A stretch of DNA of 64,000 bases from an uncultured Bacilli bacterium. GTDB taxonomy: Bacteria; Bacillota_I; Bacilli_A; RF39; UBA660. The stretch is taken from positions 1-64,000 of the forward strand of contig CAJTZW010000006.1 in assembly GCA_910584305.1 (NCBI GenBank). Reading direction: 5' to 3'. The notes beneath the pieces were generated by a model that worked only from the letters and a program-made list of their open reading frames with translations, was not told the DNA's origin and did no database searches. Made by a program: the position numbers and the translations under genes. Shown here one piece after another: positions 52,338 through 61,082 of the stretch. Every line of letters starts with the position of its first letter. Within the stretch, counting starts at the first letter, position 1.

Positions 52338-53156
52338 TTATTTACTTCTAACACTATTTTTTAAACTTTTTACATACTGAATTGCTGGCATACTATGTTG
52401 AAAAAATGGAAGATTATATTCATTACATAACCCCTCAATTTGACTTAATTCTTCTGATACATCAACATATTGAACTGGTATATTATTTTCCAAACATTCC
52501 ATTAAGGGTGCTTGCTCAGATTTAAATTGAATAGGAAACCCTTTTAATCTTTTTAAAATGTGATTATCAACTACAATCCCACTTGATAATACAACTGTTG
52601 AATAATCCTTACATTTATCTATAATTTCAAGTGCCTCATCAATTGGAATAAATTCATTGGGACATAATGGTTTAATAGTTAAAAATGTGTCAATCCCATT
52701 AGCATAGACTTCGGATAAAAATTCCATTCTTTGTTGTGGTGTCGGAATAATTGGGTTACTTTCTAACTTTTTATAAGATTCTAATGCTGGAATAGAAACA
52801 CAGAAGAATAAATTCTTACCTTCATTTTTCATTCTAAAATTAAGTTTTGACAATCGACTTACATCTTCTTTATTAAAAACATTTCTAGTAGTCATTAAAA
52901 TATCACAATGATATGCTTCAAATAGTTTTTCGCCAAGTTCTAATCCTTGAGATACGTTAAGGAAGTTTTCTTTATGCCCAGAAATATAAATAACATCTGG
53001 ATTTTTCTCATCTAAGCGACATACTATTTTAGGAATAGACTCTTCACCCATTGTTTGATAATCTGGAGTAAAAGTGTAACAATGTAAACAAGCATATGGA
53101 CATTTTCCTGAAAAAGATGCAAATTCTCTTTTATATAAGTCATTATTTATACTCAT
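52338..53156 (-). CDS. radical SAM protein, 272 aa
   Basis: The CxxxCxxC cluster CPYACLHCYTF is at about residues 19-29, with a partial TIM barrel (DVIYISGHKENFL; DILMTTRNVF; NLFFCVSIPAL; TFLTIKPLCP; VVLSSGIVVD). Binds a 4Fe-4S cluster and SAM to start radical chemistry. No C-terminal SPASM Cys-rich extension. The resemblance to DNA-photolyase/spore-type or DUF1848 partner enzymes is too weak to specify. Good AGAGGAG ribosome binding site. Confidence 0.85.
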   Translation of the reverse strand: MSINNDLYKREFASFSGKCPYACLHCYTFTPDYQTMGEESIPKIVCRLDEKNPDVIYISGHKENFLNVSQGLELGEKLFEAYHCDILMTTRNVFNKEDVSRLSKLNFRMKNEGKNLFFCVSIPALESYKKLESNPIIPTPQQRMEFLSEVYANGIDTFLTIKPLCPNEFIPIDEALEIIDKCKDYSTVVLSSGIVVDNHILKRLKGFPIQFKSEQAPLMECLENNIPVQYVDVSEELSQIEGLCNEYNLPFFQHSMPAIQYVKSLKNSVRSK

Positions 53157-53230
53157 ATTTTCTCCTCTTTCTTTAATAGTTTCCTATTATAAACTTTTGG
53201 CATTGAATTGTAAAGTATGACTTCTATTTA

Positions 53231-54184
53231 TCATAAAGAATTCAAAATTGTATCAATTAATTCCATAGTATCAACATTATCCTCATCATAAGTATTCTCT
53301 TCAATAAAACTTTTAATTTCACCAATATATCCATGTAAATATAAATCTTGTACTCCACCTGATGCACTTGTTAAATAAGGTTTTATTGTAATTTCTTCTT
53401 CATCTAATGTTTGCCAACGATTACCTCTAGTAATATTTTGATCTAAATGATAATGAACCGATCTTACGCCATCATTATAAACATAACCATTTTCTCCAGT
53501 AATCGTAATTTGTTCTCGCTTTCCTTTCCAAGAAGATAATCCCACAAAGTTAATATTTCCAACTACTCCATTTTTAAATTTAATAATAGAAGTTAAACTA
53601 ACATTATTATCTATTGAGTTAGAGAATGATTTTACTTCTTCTACTTCTCCAAATAACCATACTAGTAAATTAACAAAATGAATTCCACCTTTTTTAAGAA
53701 AAATTTCATTATTCCAACCAGCTCTACCAGAAGTAATATAAAATTCTGCATTAAATTGCTTTATTTTACCAAATTCAGAACTATTCATTATTTCTTTCAT
53801 TTTTAAATAGCAAGGACTAAATTTTTTCATAAATCCAACCATAACTTGACAATTTTTAGAATTAGCAAGTTCTTGTAATTCTTTTGCTTCAATAGAATTC
53901 ATTCCCATTGGCTTTTCTACAAATAGTTTTTCTATTCCAAAATCCAAACAATCTTTAGCAATTCTATATTGATTTTCTGCTGTTTTACAGACTAGTACAA
54001 TATTAGGTTGTTCTTTTTCTAACATTTCCTTATAATCAGAATAACATTTAATTCCATCAAATTCTTTTTGATTATCTAAATATTCACTTGCTATTGCATC
54101 AATACCAATATTAAGTTCTCTCATAGATGGAATTATATTTTGTCTTGCATGAATTCCATTACCAATCATACATATTTTTTTCAT
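53231..54184 (-). CDS. Gfo/Idh/MocA-family oxidoreductase, 317 aa
   Basis: N-terminal dinucleotide fold MKKICMIGNGIHARQN, catalytic region EKPMGMNSIEA (the EKP motif) and a C-terminal beta sheet. Dehydrogenates sugars or other small molecules using NAD(P). It starts the three-gene cassette and is the source of the fragment found at 50043-50137. Confidence 0.9.
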   Translation of the reverse strand: MKKICMIGNGIHARQNIIPSMRELNIGIDAIASEYLDNQKEFDGIKCYSDYKEMLEKEQPNIVLVCKTAENQYRIAKDCLDFGIEKLFVEKPMGMNSIEAKELQELANSKNCQVMVGFMKKFSPCYLKMKEIMNSSEFGKIKQFNAEFYITSGRAGWNNEIFLKKGGIHFVNLLVWLFGEVEEVKSFSNSIDNNVSLTSIIKFKNGVVGNINFVGLSSWKGKREQITITGENGYVYNDGVRSVHYHLDQNITRGNRWQTLDEEEITIKPYLTSASGGVQDLYLHGYIGEIKSFIEENTYDEDNVDTMELIDTILNSL

Positions 54185-54310
54185 ATTTCTTTTTCTCCTT
54201 TTCTCTTTACATAATAATTTAATACTATTTCTTGTTTTTTTATGACATTAATGACATTAGTTTTTACTATACCACCTAGCAAAGTTTAATGCTATAATGT
54301 CATTTAATTA

Positions 54311-54782
54311 TTATTCATTATCTTCTAAAAAGTAATTAACCATTTTCTCATAATTATCTTGACTATTTAAGCAAGTATCTATTTGATAAATGAGAACACT
54401 ATCTGACCATCCGTCTTCTAAACATCTATTCATATACCATTTACGGATTTCTTTATCTTTTACTTTTTGCATTAAAGTAATATTATGCTTCCATGGTAAT
54501 TGCGCAACCAGTTGCACAAATTCTTCATCATCTTTATATTCGTTATAAAAAGACTTCATATATTTTAAATTACGAACTGAAAATCCTTTTAAGTTAGGGA
54601 ATGACATTTTTAAATCTATTGCAACATTATCTATAAATTTATTTTCCCAACTACTATTTTCTTCCAATGTTAAAATACAAATTAACTAATTTTTTATTAG
54701 CGTCTGTCATAATTTCTAATTGAGTTTTAGTAATAGCATTTTTAATGTTACTTGTTATTTCTTGAAATGACTTGTCTAGCAT
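54311..54782 (-). pseudogene. YhcG/DUF1016-type N-terminal domain, frameshifted and truncated
   Basis: A first part from ATG 54782 reads LDKSFQEITSNIKNAITKTQ...LYFNIGRK and stops; the continuation in another frame reads SSWENKFIDNVAIDLKMSFP, then NLKGFSVRNLKYMK and WKHNITLM. Together they are the DUF1016 N-terminal domain. A few bases are missing at the break. The C-terminal PD-(D/E)XK nuclease domain is absent (it ends NYFLEDNE). YhcG proteins often accompany restriction systems. Confidence 0.75.
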
Positions 54783-55188
54783 AATTAGCCTCCTTTTATA
54801 TAAAGATTATACCATTTTATGATTATATTTTATACTGTTTTAGGTAGCATTTTTATTAAACTTTTTCACAAAATTTTTGAGTTAATTTCATTAGTACTTA
54901 TGAAAAAAATTGATGTTCTTAAGCAAAAATATGAGAGTGATATATAGTCATCACTCTCTTCAGGGGAGAAATAATATTATCAGTTCGTAACAATTTAATA
55001 TTCCGTTAAAGTCTTATAAATTAAGGCTTTTTCTTTTATCAAAAATTTTTAAAGTTTATTAAAATACTTTTATTTTTTGCATTTAGTATCTGATTTTGGT
55101 ATCTAGAATTCTACAATACTTGTAATTCTTCATACATTTCACGTAATGACTTGAAGCTATATACAAAAATTGGTGGAACAATTCTTGA
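54783..55188. other. noncoding stretch with one hairpin
   Basis: About 400 bases. It contains the perfect inverted repeat GAGAGTGAT / ATCACTCTC at 54933-54958. A short minus-strand trace near 55130-55185 (VPPIFVYSFKSLREMYEELQ) could be the last codons of a lost gene. No complete gene seen. Confidence 0.4.
54933..54958 (-). terminator. possible terminator in the gene-poor stretch
   Basis: The 9-bp perfect stem is followed on the minus strand by ATATTTTTGCTT. Confidence 0.45.
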
Positions 55189-55669
55189 TTAAGAATGATT
55201 AAATGAATTAATTATGTATTTATATAAATTATAATAATCATGCAATGAAGTATTTGGTATTTTTTCAATTAAATCCCCCACTTCAGTATAATCTTCTTGT
55301 ACAATATCATAAGCCTTTTTTTCTAATAATCTTCTTATTTTCAAACCAAATAATATTTTATAGATTAATATATAACAAATGTCATTTTTAGGAACTGTTA
55401 CAATATTTCCAGAACCAGTTTTTGCTTTTAATATCAACATAATCTTTTGAAATATCATCAAATAAAGATGATACATTCTGTATTTCATTATTATTTAAAC
55501 CAAAATAAAATATTTCATTAATAATATTATTCAATTCAATTATTGATATTTCCTCCCTCACATGATCGATTGATTCTGATATTTTATTATATAGCTCTTC
55601 TACTTTATTTTTTAAACTAGCAAATTCACTATTGCTGTTATTTTTAAATAACAAGCACTCAATCTTCAT
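55189..55669 (-). pseudogene. helical protein downstream of an AAA ATPase, frameshifted
   Basis: Two overlapping frames of one gene: the start at 55669 reads KIECLLFKNNSNSEFASLKN... as far as FDDISKDYVDIK, and the other frame resumes with KAKTGSGNIVTVPKNDICY... to the stop at 55189. One frameshift near 55430 separates them. Restored length ~155 aa, with no known family. It follows the ATPase remnant by 8 bp, like an effector or partner in a two-gene defence system (inference). Confidence 0.6.
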
Positions 55670-55677
55670 TTCATTTC

Positions 55678-56280
55678 TTAAAATGCAATTAATGAATATT
55701 TATCGACCATTTTATCACTAATCTTCAATATTATTCCATAATCGTAAGGATTTATATCTATTTTTTTAAACAAATCATAGCCATCTTCAAATATATTTAT
55801 TTCTTTTGCTAACCCAATTTGATCCATCCAGTAAATATTAAACTTATTATATATTTTTTTAAATGAGTCATATAAATCAAGAATATACATACTATGAGAA
55901 AAAATATCAATTGTGTCAATATCATCAATATATTCATTTATTAATTTTGTTATTATTGCTATTGAATCTTGTACATAAATATCATCATAACTATCAAATG
56001 GATCATCAATAATTATATGCAAATTTCCTTCTAAAACTTTTTGATGAACTAAAATATCGAAATAAAGAAATTTAAAATAATTTTGCTCTGATTTAGACAT
56101 TTTATCATATTCTACTTGACTGTTTAAAACTTTTAACTTTCCATCACTAATTTTTATTTCTATATCTGTATTTTTATAAACTGTATGATTTTTTAATTTA
56201 TTTTTTATATAATTACTTAATTCAACATTTTCAGTTATTTTAAAATCCTTTGTTGTTTTATTAATTCTTGATAATAATTT
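55678..56280 (-). pseudogene. C-terminal part of an AAA ATPase (SMC/AAA_13-like)
   Basis: The open frame runs from 56280 and contains the signature-like MSKSEQNYFKFLYFD (L-S-x-S-E signature helix), then Walker B LHIIIDDPFDSYDDIY and a switch-like IDIFSHSMYI. There is no Walker A; the N-terminal ~400 residues are missing, cut where the adjacent queuosine-salvage gene ends. Such ATPases occur in anti-phage systems of the overlapping-lysogenization-defective (OLD)/Septu kind. A remnant. Confidence 0.6.
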
Positions 56281-57225
56281 TTAGTATGATTTTGTTCTAG
56301 TTAAATGGTAAGGTTTATATTTTTTAGTTTTGTCTTGACCTTTACTCCATATAAAGTCATTTATATCAATTTTATCAATACTTTTATCTATTTGTTCCCA
56401 TATATAATTTATCACAACTATCATACTAGCTCTAATTTCAGTTTCGTATTCACTATTTTCCTCTATTTCAGTCTTAGTTTCTAATAGTAAAGATAATTTT
56501 GTATCATATTCTAAAATACCAAGCTCTTGCATTACTTGTGGTATTTTATAATCTGCACATCCTAATAAACTAGAATAATCAACCTCTTTTTGTTCTTTAA
56601 TTTCAATTACGTGTAAAATATCAGAAGTCAATAATTGTGCTAATTTATAAAAATATACAATTTGTCCTTTATAAGTTCTAGTGTCTTCAAAGTTACTAAA
56701 ATTGTTAAGTATAGTTTTAAATATTTCTTGATCAGTATTCATATCTTTTATATAGTCATAAAAACTTCCATTCATTTTCTTATTTACTATTTTAGCTATA
56801 CTAGAAACTATTTTATGTCTTTCTTCTAAAAGTGGAATATCAATATTTCCTTTTAAAATCTCTTTAAATTCTTCTAATGTCATATTTTCTAGTTGTTTAT
56901 AAACTTCTAAGCTATCACGGCCATTAAATAAATTAAAAATACAATGTAATAGTGCTATACCACCATCTAAGTCCTTTCCATTAGCATCAATTGTCCACTT
57001 AGGATTACCCCAAAAAGAAAAATCTATTGAATCGTATATAAGTAAAAAATTAATTATATCTCTAGTATTCATATCATATACACCATAAGGTACTTTAGTT
57101 AAATAATGAACATTATCAAATTTTAATAATTCATCTATTAATTCGTTTGCTTTGTCATAATTAATCTTTACATGTTTTGCATTATTAACTACAAACTTGC
57201 TCGTCTCTAAAACTTTATCTAACAT
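56281..57225 (-). CDS. queuosine salvage nucleosidase family protein (DUF2419/Qng1-like)
   Basis: 314 aa. VHYLTKVPYGVYDMNTRDIINFLL, then DFSFWGNPKWTID, the Gly-Asp-Gly GKDLDGGIALL, and IPLLEERHKIV match the DUF2419 queuosine 5'-phosphate N-glycosylase family, which releases queuine for tRNA modification. Key acidic residue candidates lie in TIDANGKDLDGG. The start at 57225 has AAAGGATAGG upstream. The window has a QueD-like gene at 29612 but no complete queuosine synthesis route. Confidence 0.75.
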   Translation of the reverse strand: MLDKVLETSKFVVNNAKHVKINYDKANELIDELLKFDNVHYLTKVPYGVYDMNTRDIINFLLIYDSIDFSFWGNPKWTIDANGKDLDGGIALLHCIFNLFNGRDSLEVYKQLENMTLEEFKEILKGNIDIPLLEERHKIVSSIAKIVNKKMNGSFYDYIKDMNTDQEIFKTILNNFSNFEDTRTYKGQIVYFYKLAQLLTSDILHVIEIKEQKEVDYSSLLGCADYKIPQVMQELGILEYDTKLSLLLETKTEIEENSEYETEIRASMIVVINYIWEQIDKSIDKIDINDFIWSKGQDKTKKYKPYHLTRTKSY

Positions 57226-57245
57226 ATTAGCCTATCCTTTCATTA

Positions 57246-57911
57246 TTAAATTACATTTCTTAATATCTCTGTTACATTTTTCATTTCTTTTTCTCTTGAC
57301 ATTATGGTTATTAAAATATTTTTATCTTTATTTATTATAATATATTGTCCATCTGCACCATCTCTAAAAATATAATCGTTTGTTGAAATAAATGTATAAT
57401 ATCCAACTCCATCCTTCGGAAACACTCTTTCTGATTTAAATGCAGAAGGTGTTTCTAGTTGTAATGAGCACATTTCATTTATCCAATTTTTTGGTATTAC
57501 TTGAATATTATTATATCGCCCATTATTTAATAATAACTTCCCAATTTTATGGAAATCACTATGTTTAAGATAAAGACCTGTTGACCCAGGACAATACTTT
57601 CCAAAATTATTCCATTTAAATTCTTTAATATCTAATTTTTTAAATATATTTTCATTTCTAATATCAACAATATCTTTAATAGATGAATAAATAAGAGTAT
57701 CAAGTGTTATCATACCTTTTTGTATTGCAATTCCAATTGCCATTGCTACTAATAGTTTAGAGCAACTTCTTAATTCATGCAAGCACTCTTCATTATAAAA
57801 AACTTTATCTAGTTTTCCATCTTGTTCTAAAAAAATACTATCAATATTTAGACTAGGAAGTTTTTTTGAAAGATTACTTACATTATCTTTAATAGTTTCT
57901 ATATCAATCAT
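57246..57911 (-). CDS. serine hydrolase (class C beta-lactamase-like) with internal deletion, 221 aa
   Basis: Nucleophile SxxK motif in RSCSKLLVAMAIGIA, then SIKDIVDIRNENIFKKLDIKEFKW, where about 60-70 residues of the usual family, including the Tyr-x-Asn motif, are missing with the frame kept. The rest (STGLYLKHSDFHKIGKLLL; NWINEMCSLQ; YYTFISTNDYIFRDGADGQY) fits. The enzyme is probably inactive. Intact members hydrolyse esters or amides, or bind penicillin. Confidence 0.7.
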   Translation of the reverse strand: MIDIETIKDNVSNLSKKLPSLNIDSIFLEQDGKLDKVFYNEECLHELRSCSKLLVAMAIGIAIQKGMITLDTLIYSSIKDIVDIRNENIFKKLDIKEFKWNNFGKYCPGSTGLYLKHSDFHKIGKLLLNNGRYNNIQVIPKNWINEMCSLQLETPSAFKSERVFPKDGVGYYTFISTNDYIFRDGADGQYIIINKDKNILITIMSREKEMKNVTEILRNVI

Positions 57912-58107
57912 TTTATTGAATTCTCCTTTTTTAGGGTTTGGGATTTATCCCATATTTTTGTAAATGGCGGGAGTAGATCCGCAGTGCTGGCTAAGACACA
58001 AATATTTTACTCTGCTTTTTTAATGATTTTCATCTTGAATTTTTTTGATAAATTTTTATCTATATTTTAATCATTCGTGAGAATTTTTTCTTGCCTTTTT
58101 TATTATT

Positions 58108-58821
58108 TTAGTTTCTATTATTTAAAGCATTAATGTATTTATTCAAGTACTTATTCCTCTCTTTTGAATTATATTGCATAATAAATCTTGGATGTTCTAA
58201 GGCAATAATCTTATCAAAAAATTTATATTGCTCATTAATTTTTGTTAAAAATTTAAAATTTTCTCCACTTCCTATACAATAACATACAGATGTTTCAATT
58301 CCAAAAGCAATCTGTTTTTTTAAAGAATCAACAATAAAATTGTATAAAACATTCTCCAATTTTTTATTTTCATAATAATTTGAATTAACTTCATTTCCTT
58401 TTGAATTTACATTTACTATACCTAAAGGACATACAAAACTCATAAAAAAGGACTCATAAAATTTTTCACAACCACCATATTGTTCCATAACATCATACAA
58501 AAAATTAGAAGATGATTTATTTATATAAAAATTATCAATCATAATACCGGTTTCTATATAAAGATGACTTGCATCTTCAAATGGAATACCTGTTGTTGCT
58601 GTGCCTTTTCTTGCTGGAGAACTACCAAGTATTAAATATCTTTTATTATGGTCATTATAATATTTTTTATAAAAAGCATTCGTAATATCTTTTATTTTAT
58701 CTTTATTTTTTCCATTAAACGGATTACTAATAGCATAATTATCAAATAATTCTAAAGATATATTTGCTAGCCACTCATTAAATTCTAATACATTATCTGA
58801 AAAATTTTTTTGTTTAGCCAT
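58108..58821 (-). CDS. SMUG2-like uracil-DNA glycosylase family protein (DUF4918), ~237 aa
   Basis: RYLILGSSPARKGTATTGIPFEDA (motif GSxPAR..T.TGIPF) and the C-terminal ALEHPRFIMQYN (HPR[FY]) are the two signature loops of DUF4918/SMUG2. It excises uracil or related damage from DNA (family inference). ATG 58821 is likely, because an upstream frame overlaps the mazG gene's end at 58839. A pair with MazG upstream on the same strand, gap 17 bp. Confidence 0.8.
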   Translation of the reverse strand: MAKQKNFSDNVLEFNEWLANISLELFDNYAISNPFNGKNKDKIKDITNAFYKKYYNDHNKRYLILGSSPARKGTATTGIPFEDASHLYIETGIMIDNFYINKSSSNFLYDVMEQYGGCEKFYESFFMSFVCPLGIVNVNSKGNEVNSNYYENKKLENVLYNFIVDSLKKQIAFGIETSVCYCIGSGENFKFLTKINEQYKFFDKIIALEHPRFIMQYNSKERNKYLNKYINALNNRN

Positions 58822-58838
58822 ATTATCAACTCTCTTTT

Positions 58839-59186
58839 TTACTTCCAATCTCTATTCAAATTAATCTTTTCTTTATCTTTAAAAGCATCTAAAAGATCAA
58901 TATTATATGAATTACATATTGCGAGTAAATATATAAATACATCTGCTATCTCATGTTTTAAACAGGATTCATAATTCTTTTTTATGTCCATATCCATATT
59001 TTTTTCTGTTTTTCTAATTTCTTTTGCTAATTCTCCAACCTCTTCAGTTAGGTAACAAAATAATTCTAAAGGCGTATTGTTAAAGCCATTGACTTGCATC
59101 ATTTTAGTAATATATTTTTGAATTTCATTTAAATTACTATTGGCATTTATTTTATTAAATTCATTAACTAAGTTTTCTTTTTTCAT
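58839..59186 (-). CDS. MazG-family nucleotide pyrophosphohydrolase, 115 aa
   Basis: ELFCYLTEEVGELAKEIRK (E-E-x-x-E) and HEIADVFIYLLAIC (E-x-x-D) give the four acidic metal ligands of MazG. It hydrolyses (d)NTPs, often non-canonical ones, to monophosphates. Directly upstream of the uracil-DNA-glycosylase-like gene, suggesting a nucleotide-hygiene or anti-uracil unit (inference). Confidence 0.85.
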   Translation of the reverse strand: MKKENLVNEFNKINANSNLNEIQKYITKMMQVNGFNNTPLELFCYLTEEVGELAKEIRKTEKNMDMDIKKNYESCLKHEIADVFIYLLAICNSYNIDLLDAFKDKEKINLNRDWK

Positions 59187-59289
59187 TAAATATCATTTTA
59201 CTTTCTTTATAAATGACACCATGACAAGTATTTTATACTTACCACCATACTCTAATTTATTTGTCACACTGTCATTACTAACTGAAAAA

Positions 59290-59814
59290 TTATTTTTTAG
59301 ACCGATTATCATCAATATGAGCTATAGCGTATTCCATTTTTTCAATATCTTCATTAATGGTATTGACCATATTTTTAAATGATTTATCTACTTTATTTTT
59401 TTCAGTTTGTTTTAATTTTTCATATTTTTCTGTCTTTTTATAATCTTTATCGTTTATAAAATCTAACAAAATTTCTTTAGCTAAGACATCATATTTGAAA
59501 TTTTTTATGTATTCATCTATCAATGTAATTGATGAATCATCATTTTTAATTGCAATATTTGTATAGATTTTGTTATCAATTATTTCAATTTCTTCCTTGG
59601 TATAATCACATAGTTTCATTAATTTTTTTACATCAATACCTAGTACCATAGATAGTTTTCTTAAAGATAACACATTAGGTTTCTTTCTTTCACCTTTTTC
59701 TATCTTTGCTAATGTATTGTTATCGATTCCTGTTCTTCTAGATAATTCCCTTTGCGATATTCCAAGTTTTTCTCTAGCACTCTTTACTACACTTGCTAAA
59801 GTTTTATCTTCCAC
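59290..59814 (-). CDS. XRE-family helix-turn-helix repressor, ~174 aa
   Basis: An HTH_3 domain at residues ~10-65 (REKLGISQRELSRRTGIDNNTLAKIE, GERKKPNVLSLRKLSMVLG), then a long helical, charged C-terminal region. GTG at 59814 is likely; a GTG three codons upstream is possible. It is divergent from the DUF3173-integrase-type genes, and the shared 210-bp region holds two identical-pattern palindromes. It probably represses the mobile element. Confidence 0.9.
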   Translation of the reverse strand: MEDKTLASVVKSAREKLGISQRELSRRTGIDNNTLAKIEKGERKKPNVLSLRKLSMVLGIDVKKLMKLCDYTKEEIEIIDNKIYTNIAIKNDDSSITLIDEYIKNFKYDVLAKEILLDFINDKDYKKTEKYEKLKQTEKNKVDKSFKNMVNTINEDIEKMEYAIAHIDDNRSKK

Positions 59815-59876
59815 TTTATACACCTCATTTACTCATCTATTACTATTTTAACATATTTTTGATTATCAAACAATAT

Positions 59877-59955
59877 TTTTGTGAGTTTTAATCACAAAAT
59901 GTATTGACTTAAATTAAATCTGTATGATAATATATTGTTGTGAGTATAGCTCACA
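59877..59955. promoter_or_regulatory. divergent control region with two repressor operators
   Basis: TGTGA-N7-TCACA occurs at 59880-59896 (within TTTTGTGA...TCACAAAA) and again at 59939-59955, centres 59 bases apart. Between them is a plus-strand promoter: TTGACT (59904-59909) and GATAAT (59926-59931, 16-base spacer). The arrangement would let the XRE repressor loop or block it. Confidence 0.7.
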
Positions 59956-60037
59956 TATATAATTTTTTTCTTTCTTGGTAATCCATATACATAGATATTT
60001 TTATATCTAGATTCTAACGAAAGGAGGAACACTTAAT

Positions 60038-60274
60038 ATGGATGCTAGAGAAACATTAAAACTTATTTCAAAGCAATGGTGTAATCTTGATGATTTAATG
60101 AGGCTTGCTGAAATAGGTAAAAATAATGCATTTAAACTTAGGAAAGAGATAAAACAAGATTTAATAAATCAAGGATACACTCTTCCTAATAACAGATTAC
60201 CAATGATCGAAGACGTTAATAAACTAAAAATAAATATTAATTATTTAGAAAAAATGGCAAAAGAAAATTTATAG
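60038..60274 (+). CDS. DUF3173-family (excisionase-like) protein, 78 aa
   Basis: LKLISKQWCNLDDLMRLAEIGKNNAF with a helix-turn-helix-like layout, then ..LPNNRLPM. These proteins are encoded next to ICE-type integrases and act as accessory DNA-binding factors. A strong AAAGGAGGAAC upstream. It is a distant copy of the one at 62354-62599. Confidence 0.8.
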   Translation: MDARETLKLISKQWCNLDDLMRLAEIGKNNAFKLRKEIKQDLINQGYTLPNNRLPMIEDVNKLKININYLEKMAKENL

Positions 60275-60285
60275 AAAGGAATTAT

Positions 60286-60516
60286 ATGAAAACAATTGAA
60301 GAATTAAGAAGTAGTATTGTCGATATGAATTATATCATTGAAAATATGATTAGAGAAAATGGTTTATATTGCTTACTTGGAGAAGCCAAAGTTGGTAAAT
60401 CTGCTATGGCTCTTCAAATAGCAAATTCAATCTGTAATAATATTCCTTTTCTAGATTTAAAAACAAATAAAACATGGATTTATGTCAAGTTTTTAGACAC
60501 GAAAATCTTGACATAA
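60286..60516 (+). pseudogene. truncated RepA-like P-loop ATPase, 76 aa
   Basis: Walker A GEAKVGKSAMALQIANSICNN at about residues 33-53; the rest of the usual ~300-residue ATPase is missing. The frame ends inside a perfect inverted repeat (60475-60521) that marks a deletion junction. Such ATPases are the replication or RecA-like helicase partners in integrative elements. Confidence 0.7.
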
Positions 60517-60521
60517 ATCCA
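60475..60521. repeat. perfect 15-bp inverted repeat at the deletion junction
   Basis: TGGATTTATGTCAAG (60475-60489) is exactly complementary to CTTGACATAAATCCA (60507-60521), with 17 bases between. It lies between the ATPase fragment and the integrase fragment. Confidence 0.85.
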
Positions 60522-60532
60522 ATAAATCATAT

Positions 60533-60922
60533 ATGGTTACTACTCCTAAAACAAAATCAAGTGTTAGAAATATTCCAGTACCTAAAGTTTTACTAGATGA
60601 TTTTAAGGCACTATATAAAGTTTCTAATAATCATTATGGTTTTAATAATAGCTGGTATGTATTTGGAGATAATGAACCTATTACAAATGGTAAAATAAGA
60701 ACTAGAAAAAATAAAAATTGTGAGTTAGCAGGGGTTAAACAAATTAGAATACACGATTTTAGACATAGTTGTGCATCACTACTTATAAATAGTGGTGCAA
60801 CAATCAATGTAGTTGCAAAGTATTTAGGCCATACAAAAATAGATGAGACATTAAATACTTATTCTCACCTATTTAAAAATCAAATGAATGAAATTGTTAA
60901 TATTATCGACAAACTAAATTAA
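60533..60922 (+). pseudogene. tyrosine integrase, C-terminal fragment
   Basis: 129 codons matching the C-terminal catalytic domain of the integrase at 61232-62341: TPKTKSSVRNIP, then HDFRHSCASLLINSG (HxxR), LGHTKIDETLNTYSHLF with the catalytic Tyr. The N-terminal and first Arg-containing parts are absent, so it is inactive. It is clearly related in sequence to the intact copy, but not identical. Confidence 0.85.
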
Positions 60923-60986
60923 AATGAGTACCTATTTGGGTACCTAATACATATATCAAATGGCATAAAGCCCTTATAAACAAAGT

Positions 60987-61008
60987 ATCCCGCCATTTCT
61001 GACGGGAT
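60987..61008 (+). terminator. hairpin between the two integrase modules
   Basis: ATCCCG and CGGGAT form a 6-bp stem; the sequence then continues TTTCAGGGGG. Probably a terminator or an att-region structure. Confidence 0.4.
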
Positions 61009-61082
61009 TTCAGGGGGTTGACAAATCCAAAACCAGTATGTTTGGTTTACCCCCATATTTAAAGGGTTTAACAGCTTTCATT

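Noticed and set aside
57939..57952. TGGGATTTATCCCA as a terminator after the SMUG2-like gene
   Set aside because: It lies between two genes of the same strand with a very short stem and an insufficient T run.
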